NCBI GenBank assembly: GCA_027315005.1
Contig: DAHUZT010000034.1
Location: 1 to 34,041 of the forward strand
Source: Acidimicrobiaceae bacterium
GTDB taxonomy: Bacteria > Actinomycetota > Acidimicrobiia > Acidimicrobiales > RAAP-2
Length of the DNA stretch: 34,041 bases
Direction: 5' to 3'
A program made the translations under genes and the position numbers. The notes under the pieces were generated by a model. It worked only from the letters and a program-made list of their open reading frames with translations. It did no database searches and had not been told where the DNA came from. Below, piece by piece: positions 25,054 to 31,943 of the stretch; within the stretch, counting starts at the first letter, position 1; each line of letters begins with the position of its first letter.

Positions 25054-25716
25054 TCAGCGTGCCCGCGGCTGCTTTTCTCGATCGTGACCTTCCGGAGCGG
25101 CCCGAAGCACGCCTGTCTCGGTCAGCGCCGCCGCTGCCTCGAGGGTTCCACGGACCATTCTGGCGGAGAGCCCTGCCGATCTGGCCCCAACCACGTTGTG
25201 GTCCGTGTCGTCGAGGAGAAGGATCCGGCCCGGTGCGCAACCGATGGTGTCGACCACCTTCGTGAACAGGGCGGAATCTGGCTTCATCAGGCCGAGTTGG
25301 TGGGAGAGCAGGCACCGGTCGAACCAATCGTGCAGCTGCCATCGCCGCTGCAGTTCTCGCCAATGAAGAACATTGGTGTTGCTGAGGCAGCCGACGGTGA
25401 CCTGGGCCCGCACCGAGGCTACGAGTGCCTCGGCCCCGGGTTCGAGGGCTCGGGGCCAGGTTGCGAAGCCGGTGAGAAACCGGTCGGGTGAAATGCTGAG
25501 ATGCCAGGTGTCCACCATGCCCGATGCGAAGTCGGCTGCCGAGCAGCGTCCACACTCGAATGCGCGGACCCATCTGCACTCGAGCCATCGACGGACCGTC
25601 TCCTCCCTCGAGTCGATGCCGGCGAGCTGCTGCATGGAGTCCACGCTCTGCAACTGGACGAGGACTCCACCCACATCGAAGAGAACGACCTCGAAGGGTG
25701 ACCGTGAGGGCTTCAC
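25054..25716 (-). CDS. HAD superfamily hydrolase
   Basis: A 220-residue HAD-type phosphatase. Motif I is VVLFDVGGVLV with the nucleophile Asp; the usual second Asp is Gly, as in the FDxGGV subgroup (YihX and epoxide-hydrolase N-terminal domain relatives). Motif II is GCLSNTN, motif III the Lys in GLMKPDSALF, and motif IV LLLDDTDHNVVGA. A helical cap of about 70 residues separates motifs I and II. It probably dephosphorylates a small metabolite; the substrate cannot be told. The GTG at 25716 has AGGGA 6 nt upstream. It follows the SCK-motif gene by 51 bp on the same strand and may be co-transcribed. Confidence 0.9.
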   Translation of the reverse strand: MKPSRSPFEVVLFDVGGVLVQLQSVDSMQQLAGIDSREETVRRWLECRWVRAFECGRCSAADFASGMVDTWHLSISPDRFLTGFATWPRALEPGAEALVASVRAQVTVGCLSNTNVLHWRELQRRWQLHDWFDRCLLSHQLGLMKPDSALFTKVVDTIGCAPGRILLLDDTDHNVVGARSAGLSARMVRGTLEAAAALTETGVLRAAPEGHDREKQPRAR

Positions 25717-25767
25717 CGATGTCCCTGGTGCACGCCTTCGCCCATAGAGCCCCGGCGGTCGGTGCTC

Positions 25768-26850
25768 CTATGCGGTTGCACACGATTCCCACAAGGATGG
25801 TTGGAGAAGAACGGGTTGCCGACCGCTGACGTCAGGATCTAGCGGGTGGTAGCCGGGGAGCTCGACCATCGGCGAATCCAGATAGACCTTGGCCTCGGGT
25901 GGTCCCGAGAACCGGCCGTGGCTCCATCGGATCTCTACGTGACCCTTCACTGATCCGGATTTGCCGGATTGCCGGTCGTGGTATCCGGCGGTCCAATCGA
26001 CCCGAGGCTGTCCAGCTGTGGCAGCCACCACCGTGAATCGGTCCAGGCGGTAGCGGTCTCGCCAGTCCCAAGGGTCTGCGATCCGGTACCTGGCAGCAGC
26101 GCCGGTCCGCCGGTCGTTTCCGAGTAGGAAGTACGGGGCATTGCCAATACGGAGCAGCCGCCAGAGCATCGTCTCGGGGGCCAGACCCGAATCGATCAGT
26201 CGGTTCGCCCACCGGTTGGCGGACGCCGTGCTTACCTTCTGGCACAGTTCAGCGTAGGCAGCTCGTGAGCGCTCATCGGGGTAGGTCCGTTCCCTCAGTG
26301 CATCACGCACCCGGTTCAGTTCGTCACGGCTGCATTCGGTCGGGCTCGGAGGCAGCCGGCTCAAACCGACTGCGTCGGTGCACGATCGGAACAGGGCTTG
26401 TAGCTCGGGTCCGGCCACCAACTCGAACCAGTCACCGCGTTGCCAGTTCCCCGACGCGGCAAGTAGGCCGTCGAAGAGTCGGGCGGGTGACGTGTTGGCC
26501 AGGATGGCGGATTCGTACTTGCAGCTGATCAGGTACACGTGGTCGATCCGCAGATCGATGGGGGCCGCTTCGTCCCCCGGGGATCGTCTGGCGCCTGTCC
26601 ATTCCACCAGTCGTGGGAGCCGGCCACGCAGCCCTCCTTTCGCGCAGAGCAGGGCGCGCCCGTTGGCGAAGGCCTGGGCCAGACAACCGTCGAACCGCCC
26701 GGAGCGATGAACGCGGTCGACATGCTCCCACTGGTCTTCGCTCAAGAGGAGCGCCTCGGGTCGGGCGCTCAGGGTCGTATCCAGGTCGGGCAGGCCGAGC
26801 GTCCCGAGGGCTGTCCCCAACTCGGTCGCGGTCGTCCGATCATCGGGCAC
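25768..26850 (-). CDS. unrecognised protein paired with DNA methyltransferase, possible restriction nuclease
   Basis: A 360-residue protein I cannot place in a named family. Its most distinctive segment is IDLRIDHVYLISCKYESAIL (98-117), where Asp103, then a hydrophobic strand, then S-C-K (109-111) resembles the D...xxK core of PD-(D/E)XK nucleases with Ser replacing Glu/Asp; it is followed by NTSPARLFDGLL. The middle (170-240) is helical, and the C-terminal half holds beta-rich stretches (RYRIADPWDWRDRYRLDRF, GHVEIRWSHGRF). The GTG at 26850 overlaps the methyltransferase stop by 11 bp, so the two are translated together, as expected for a modification enzyme and its partner. The nuclease role is inferred. 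A longer upstream frame to 27399 is methyltransferase sequence in another frame. Confidence 0.7.
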   Translation of the reverse strand: MPDDRTTATELGTALGTLGLPDLDTTLSARPEALLLSEDQWEHVDRVHRSGRFDGCLAQAFANGRALLCAKGGLRGRLPRLVEWTGARRSPGDEAAPIDLRIDHVYLISCKYESAILANTSPARLFDGLLAASGNWQRGDWFELVAGPELQALFRSCTDAVGLSRLPPSPTECSRDELNRVRDALRERTYPDERSRAAYAELCQKVSTASANRWANRLIDSGLAPETMLWRLLRIGNAPYFLLGNDRRTGAAARYRIADPWDWRDRYRLDRFTVVAATAGQPRVDWTAGYHDRQSGKSGSVKGHVEIRWSHGRFSGPPEAKVYLDSPMVELPGYHPLDPDVSGRQPVLLQPSLWESCATA

Positions 26851-28345
26851 GATGTCGCTCGGAGCGGGCCAGGGCCCGAAGCTGCTCGGGTGCCTTCGGA
26901 TCGAGCAACTCGATGATGCCGCGAACGGGGCCGGTGCCGTCCGGTTCCCAGGCGGCTGCGAGTGCTTTCCCCGGTGCTGTTCGGGGCAGGGGAAGCTCGG
27001 TGGACAGGAGGACGACAGGTCCGAGGTCCGAGCGGTCGCGATCTCGGGCCCGAGCCTGGTGGACGACGCTCGCCTTTCCGAGAGATCTCCAAGCCACCTC
27101 CCCGCTTCGAAGGCCCGGTCGGCTGGCCGAATAGGCGCCGGACAGCTCGAAAAGCCACGCCGCCCCGTCGGCATCCCGAGCCCGGAAATCGATGGAGAGT
27201 CCGAGGTCGCTGATGGCGACGCCCGATTCGATGCGGACAAAACCGGCAGCGGAGAGGATACGAACAGCCAATTCGCTTGCCTTGTGACCGAGCGTCCCCT
27301 GCTGCCGGTCGCGGGATTCATCGCCTGCCTCCAGAGGCCGGGCGGAATGCCTTGGGGCGATGGTGACCCGCGGGAGCTGGCGGCCACGTTCCGGTCCACC
27401 GTCAGATCGCTCCAATTTGATCCGTCGCTTAGCCAGATCGATGTAGCCGGCTTCGGTGTCGAACCCGATGTAGTGCCGTTCCGTTCGAATCGCGGCGAGG
27501 GCGGTCGAACCCGAACCCATGAACGGATCGAGGATCAAATCACCCCGGTACGTGAACAGTTCGATGAGCCGTCGGGGAAGCTCGACCGGGAATGGTGCCG
27601 GATGACCCACCCGGGTGGCCGATTCGGTCGGGATGTCCCAAACGTCCAGGGTGGCATCGATGAACTCGTCCTTGGTGATCGTCCCCTCGCAGGGCAGTCC
27701 CCGCACCGCCCGTGCGTCGGGCGATACGGCACGGTCGAACCGCCCCTTGCAGGCCACGACGATACGCTCGGACACGTCTCGCAGGACCGGGTTGCCCGGC
27801 CGTTGATAGGTACCCCAGGCGCATGACCCTCCGGCAGCCCGGCTCTTTCGCCAGATGATCTCGCCCCGCAGCAGGTAACCCAGCCGCTCGAGGATGTCGA
27901 TGACATCTCGCGACAACGAACGGTACGGCTTGCGACCGAGATTGGCCACGTTGACGGCGATCCGCCCACCGGGTTCGAGCTTCGACAGGCACTGATCGAA
28001 GACATCGTGGAGCATCGCCAGATAGTCGCCAAAGTCGACCGGGACGTGCGCCTCGCCCAGCGACTCCTCGTACTCCTTCCCGGCGAAGTACGGAGGTGAG
28101 GTGACCACGAGCGCGACGGATCCGTCGGCGATGTCTCCGTATGCGTCCATGTGGCGAGCGTCGCCGTGCCAGATGGTGTCGACGCACCTGGGTGCGGTGA
28201 TCGCGGCATCGTCGGACAGGCTCGGTGGCGTGAAGCGGGCGTAGAAGGTCGAGGCGTCATGAGTCTCACGACGGCCGACCCCGAACGATGAGGTCGCCGT
28301 TGGGCGACGACGTCGATGGACAGCCAGCGGTTCCGGATTGCTCAC
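26840..28345 (-). CDS. beta-class DNA methyltransferase with C-terminal extension
   Basis: A 501-residue site-specific DNA methyltransferase. The catalytic motif IV TSPPYF is at 82-87 and precedes the SAM-binding motif I DPFMGSGST at 273-281, the order of the beta class (N6-adenine or N4-cytosine). The blocks GGRIAVNVANLGRKPYRSLS and VGHPAPFPVELPRRLIELFT are typical of an actinobacterial branch. About 150 residues follow the methylase domain: GTLGHKASELAVRILSAAGF, then IDFRARDADGAAWLFELSGA, a segment that resembles a nuclease-fold strand pair. No ATG lies near the domain; the GTG at 28345 is the best start but lacks a clear Shine-Dalgarno sequence, so the first 40 residues are uncertain. The partner gene overlaps its end. 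Confidence 0.88.
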   Translation of the reverse strand: MSNPEPLAVHRRRRPTATSSFGVGRRETHDASTFYARFTPPSLSDDAAITAPRCVDTIWHGDARHMDAYGDIADGSVALVVTSPPYFAGKEYEESLGEAHVPVDFGDYLAMLHDVFDQCLSKLEPGGRIAVNVANLGRKPYRSLSRDVIDILERLGYLLRGEIIWRKSRAAGGSCAWGTYQRPGNPVLRDVSERIVVACKGRFDRAVSPDARAVRGLPCEGTITKDEFIDATLDVWDIPTESATRVGHPAPFPVELPRRLIELFTYRGDLILDPFMGSGSTALAAIRTERHYIGFDTEAGYIDLAKRRIKLERSDGGPERGRQLPRVTIAPRHSARPLEAGDESRDRQQGTLGHKASELAVRILSAAGFVRIESGVAISDLGLSIDFRARDADGAAWLFELSGAYSASRPGLRSGEVAWRSLGKASVVHQARARDRDRSDLGPVVLLSTELPLPRTAPGKALAAAWEPDGTGPVRGIIELLDPKAPEQLRALARSERHRAR

Positions 28346-28509
28346 TGTTGCTGCCGGCCGGAGCGGAGCTCCGGAAGAAGGCTGACGGATCGTTCGGTGG
28401 TCACCATTGTCCAGCACACACCGCACGATCATAGGGATGCGGTGCATCATGGGTGTGACACCGGCCGCAGGGGGTCGAAACGACCGGTCGGCCGGCCATG
28501 GCCGTCGTC

Positions 28510-29805
28510 TCAGGTGTCGACGAGATGCTCGCTGATCGCCTCTCCCACGATCACACAGCCGGTGGTGGACGGGCAGCTCACGCCCGACAGGGGCTCGGCA
28601 GCCGGTACGACGCCGGGCCTGGCCCAGGGATGGGAAGGTGTTCCGCTCAGGATGATCACGCCTCCATGCGCCGATTCCACCACCATCGTTCCGACGGTGA
28701 CACAGCTGGCCACCGCCGGACACGAGACGCCTGCGAGCCCAGCGGTACCGGCGGGCACTCCGGCGCTCGTCCAGGCCGCCCCCCCGTCGCCGCTGGTGAG
28801 CAGGATCGCGTTGCCTGACCGTATCGAGTTCACACCGGTGGCAGTGGTCCCCACCGCGGTGCACCAGAAGCCCGGAGCCCCGACCGGGGTCCCCGCTGAA
28901 GACGGCACGGCGGTGGACGTGGTTCCCCCAGCCGGAGAGGGAGGAGACGACGTGCTGGAGCCAGGTCCGGCGCTCGATCCCTGGCCTCGCTCTGGAAGGC
29001 ACGAGACGCCGTTGAGGACTCCGATGCCCTTCGGCAGGGTCAGCGCGGACCAGGTGGCACCGCCGTCGGTGGTCAGGGCCATCCCCGCGGTGGTATTCCC
29101 GGAATTGACGGCGGCCCCGCCGGTGGCCCAACACGTTGCTCCGACACAGGTGACATCGGTGGCTCCAGTGATCTGTGGCGGGAGACTTCCGGCGATCGTC
29201 CAAGGTCCCCCGACCGAAGTCGCCACCAGGGCGACCGAAGACGAACCGGTGGTACCGACGGCCAGGCACTGGTGATCGGGCCGGCACATCACGGTGGTGA
29301 CATCGAGGACTCCCGGTGGGAGGGTTGGCTCGGTCCACGAGGAACCGCCGGTACGGGTCACGATGACGGCGCCTTGTGCAGATGTGGTCTGTCCGACGGC
29401 GGCACACTCGTTCTGAATACTGCACGAGACGTCGGAGAGAAATGCGATAGCCGTGGGTATCGGCTCGGTTGACCACGCCCTCCCCCCGTCGTGGGTAATC
29501 GCGACGACAGGCGTTGCAGCACCCCCGCTTCCCACGGCCGAGCCCACCGCCAGGCAGCGAACAGGGGTCACACAGTCGACATTTCGCAGGGAGTTGATCG
29601 GTGGCGGCGGCACACTGGTGTTGAAGGCCCCGTGCCAGGGCCCACCTGCAGCCAGGGCTGCTGGGGATCTCGATTGGCTGGTTCCCGAGGTGGAGCAGGC
29701 CGATGCGACAATGCTCATCAAGACCACAGCCAGGACCACAGCCGGGGGGCGCCTCAGGACACCGTGGCGGAGTATGCGAGTGAGGAGCATGCGAGGGAAA
29801 GGCAC
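28510..29805 (-). CDS. lipoprotein with seven Cys-pair repeats, probable beta-propeller
   Basis: A 431-residue exported protein with a signal peptide ending in VASAC (lipobox, Cys37). The rest consists of seven repeats of about 45-50 residues, each with V-x-C-x(4-5)-C-x-A-V-G followed by T-x-D-G-G-x-x-W-type ends. The Cys pairs are 78/84, 128/134, 174/180, 220/225, 269/315, 362/368 and 411/417. The pattern resembles BNR/Asp-box or Ycf48-like propellers, with a disulfide in each blade. The fifth blade is interrupted by a Gly/Ser/Pro/Thr-rich insert of about 40 residues. Function unknown; an extracellular binding role is likely. It lies 16 bp behind the RDD gene. The GTG at 29805 is listed, with an ATG at 29790 as alternative. 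Confidence 0.75.
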   Translation of the reverse strand: MPFPRMLLTRILRHGVLRRPPAVVLAVVLMSIVASACSTSGTSQSRSPAALAAGGPWHGAFNTSVPPPPINSLRNVDCVTPVRCLAVGSAVGSGGAATPVVAITHDGGRAWSTEPIPTAIAFLSDVSCSIQNECAAVGQTTSAQGAVIVTRTGGSSWTEPTLPPGVLDVTTVMCRPDHQCLAVGTTGSSSVALVATSVGGPWTIAGSLPPQITGATDVTCVGATCWATGGAAVNSGNTTAGMALTTDGGATWSALTLPKGIGVLNGVSCLPERGQGSSAGPGSSTSSPPSPAGGTTSTAVPSSAGTPVGAPGFWCTAVGTTATGVNSIRSGNAILLTSGDGGAAWTSAGVPAGTAGLAGVSCPAVASCVTVGTMVVESAHGGVIILSGTPSHPWARPGVVPAAEPLSGVSCPSTTGCVIVGEAISEHLVDT

Positions 29806-29821
29806 TGTCGTCGAGATGCGC

Positions 29822-30439
29822 TCAGCGGACTTTGATGACGTTCGTGTGGGCGGCCTTGTCGTGGAACCCGCGACGCTGGCTGTCCCAGAGGGGGGACAGG
29901 GCGGCCACGATGGTGTAGAGGCCGGTCAACGTACTGAGAACCGGGATCCAGGAGACGACGATCGAAGGGGACAGAACGAGGATCCTGATGCCTGCTCGCT
30001 TCGGGTCGATGGCGCCTCCCGTTCCTTCGTCACGGACGGAGATACCGAGCGCCATCTGCCCGAGGGTCTGACCCCGTTCCGAGCCATTCAGGAGCGCGAA
30101 GTATGCGAGGTCGATGACACTGAACAGGATGCCGATCACGACGGTACCTGCAAGCAACTGGTTGGAGAACACTCCGTTCGAGCTGCTACCTCCGACGATG
30201 ATGGCGACGATGATCCCCTTCGGCACGCCGAGAATGAGGAAGTCGATGATGATGGCGACGAATCGCTGCCACCAACCGGCCAGCGGACGACCGAAACGGT
30301 CGACCGGCACGGCAGAATATCCATAGGGTGCGGCCGGGGGAGGCGGTGGGCCCTGGTTGTATGGCGGCGGAGGCATCATCCCTGGTGGTTCGACGTTCGA
30401 CCAGGGTTCGCCGTTGTCAGGTGGAATTTCGTTGTTCAC
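29822..30439 (-). CDS. RDD family membrane protein
   Basis: A 205-residue membrane protein of the RDD family. A Pro-rich cytoplasmic head (NVEPPGMMPPPPYNQGPPPPP and following) precedes the domain. The domain starts with AGWWQRFVAIIIDFLILGVP, where the family's R...D pattern is visible, and continues through three to four hydrophobic segments to GQTLGQMALGISVRDEGTG. The Asp/Arg-containing ends fit the family, whose role is uncertain (some members are proposed transporters). The GTG at 30439 has GGGG 8 nt upstream and is preferred to the longer frame from 30526, whose first 29 residues look non-coding. It is divergent from the MarP-like gene. Confidence 0.85.
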   Translation of the reverse strand: MNNEIPPDNGEPWSNVEPPGMMPPPPYNQGPPPPPAAPYGYSAVPVDRFGRPLAGWWQRFVAIIIDFLILGVPKGIIVAIIVGGSSSNGVFSNQLLAGTVVIGILFSVIDLAYFALLNGSERGQTLGQMALGISVRDEGTGGAIDPKRAGIRILVLSPSIVVSWIPVLSTLTGLYTIVAALSPLWDSQRRGFHDKAAHTNVIKVR

Positions 30440-30654
30440 AATGGACCCCGATCGCTGGGCGCCCCCGGGGAGGTGGTTGGTCCGGCCCGCGTGCGCATGA
30501 GATCTTGCCACGGTTGGGTGCTCCATCTGGTCGATGACGTCCCGAGACGCCCGACCGACGTCTACCGTACAATCGTGACGTACCCACCTCAGCCACGGGA
30601 ACAGGACCGAGGTGCGGCTCGTGGTGCTGCCCAGGCGTCGATCCCCCTTCCGCC
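30440..30654. other. divergent intergenic region, RDD / MarP-like genes
   Basis: A 215-bp divergent spacer that must hold promoters for both directions. On the plus strand a TACAAT -10-like hexamer lies at 30568-30573, about 80 bp before the MarP-like start, but no convincing -35 element stands at the expected distance. I see no other structure. Confidence 0.3.
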
Positions 30655-31827
30655 ATGAACGTCGTCGACGTGGTGATCGGAGTGCTGGTGATCGTGGCCG
30701 CCATCCAGGGCTTGAGACTCGGGGCCGTGACCCAGGTGCTCACGTTCGGGGGGTTGTTCATCGGTCTCTATCTCGGCGCACTGGCAGCATCGGTGACAGT
30801 GACCTGGGTGCATTCGTCATCGACTCGGACAGTTGTGGCTCTCGTCACCATGCTTGGCCTGGCCGCCGTGTTCAGCTCTCTCGGGCGGCTGGTGGGAACC
30901 ATCGCATTCCGACACATCCACCACACCGTCGTGGGGTCGGTCGACTCGGTGCTCGGCTTGGCAGTAGCCGTGGTCGCGTCGCTTCTGGCGGTGTGGTTGT
31001 TGGCAAGCACCCTGATCAACAGCCCCTCGATGGCGCTCAACGCGTCGATCTCCAATTCGCAGATCATAAGGTCACTCGACAATGTGCTTCCCGCCCCGCC
31101 TTCGGTGTTCTCGAAGGTCGAGTCCTTTCTCTCATCCGAGGGGTTTCCTTCGGTGTTCGCCCAGCTGGCACCGGCCTCCGCCGGTCCCGTCTCTGTTCCG
31201 GGCGACGTACAGCTCCAGCAGGCCATTGCTCGCGCCGGACCGTCGACCGTGAAGATCGTGGGTGACGGCTGCGGCCAGATCCAGGAGGGATCGGGATTCG
31301 TCGTCGCTCCCGGTGAGGTCGTCACCAACGCTCACGTGATTGCAGGCATCTCATCGCCGATGGTCGACGACAGCAGTGGTCTCCACCGCACGACGGTCGT
31401 CCTGTTCGATCCATCCTTCGACCTCGCGATCCTCCGAGTGAACGGGCTCCATGAGCCGGTGCTCCCGATCGACCCTCAACAAGTGAATCGGGGTCAGCAG
31501 GCGGTCGTGCTCGGATTTCCCGGCGGAGGCCCGTTCACGGCCGGAGCGGCCGGGGTGATGGCCTCCTTCCAGGCTGAGGGCCGGGACATCTACGGGCAAG
31601 GCCTGACCATACGCAACGTCTACGAGATCCAAGCGCGGGTCCGACCGGGAAATTCGGGTGGACCACTCGTCGAACCGAACGGAACGGTGATCGGCGTGGT
31701 CTTCTCCCGGTCCACGACCAACAACGACATCGGATACGCCCTGGCATCACCGGGTGTGCTCACCCGGGTCGACCAGGCAGCCGCTGCCGCCGCTCCGGTC
31801 GGAACCGGCGGATGCATCGCCGGCTGA
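30655..31827 (+). CDS. marP: MarP-type membrane serine protease (CvpA + trypsin-like)
   Basis: A 390-residue protein with four hydrophobic segments in residues 1-120 resembling the CvpA domain, then a periplasmic chymotrypsin-fold protease. The catalytic triad is His227 (VTNAHV), Asp256 (SFDLAIL) and Ser334 (PGNSGGPL). Cys206 and Cys387 bracket the protease domain and could form the kind of disulfide known to control mycobacterial MarP (Rv3671c), which is needed for acid and oxidative stress resistance. Architecture and length match that family. The ATG at 30655 starts at the first hydrophobic helix; its Shine-Dalgarno sequence is weak. The usual mycobacterial neighbours (nth, NUDIX) are not in this window. 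Confidence 0.88.
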   Translation: MNVVDVVIGVLVIVAAIQGLRLGAVTQVLTFGGLFIGLYLGALAASVTVTWVHSSSTRTVVALVTMLGLAAVFSSLGRLVGTIAFRHIHHTVVGSVDSVLGLAVAVVASLLAVWLLASTLINSPSMALNASISNSQIIRSLDNVLPAPPSVFSKVESFLSSEGFPSVFAQLAPASAGPVSVPGDVQLQQAIARAGPSTVKIVGDGCGQIQEGSGFVVAPGEVVTNAHVIAGISSPMVDDSSGLHRTTVVLFDPSFDLAILRVNGLHEPVLPIDPQQVNRGQQAVVLGFPGGGPFTAGAAGVMASFQAEGRDIYGQGLTIRNVYEIQARVRPGNSGGPLVEPNGTVIGVVFSRSTTNNDIGYALASPGVLTRVDQAAAAAAPVGTGGCIAG

Positions 31828-31943
31828 CCGGAACCCGCTCGTCCCCGGCGAATGGTGGCAGCCGGAGTCCATTTTGGGTGGCGCATCAGTCCGGATGAGA
31901 CCGATGACCCCAGACTCAGTGCTCTCCGGACTAGACAGAGGGC

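Noticed and set aside
26851-27399. Longer frame upstream of the SCK-motif gene
   Set aside because: It lies wholly inside the methyltransferase gene and reads as Ser/Arg/Pro-rich sequence without homology; the GTG at 26850 gives a sensible start.
28346-29476. A 377-codon N-terminal extension of the methyltransferase frame
   Set aside because: It overlaps the lipoprotein gene on the same strand in another frame and has low-complexity Arg/His/Gly-rich content; the lipoprotein has a clear signal peptide and repeats.
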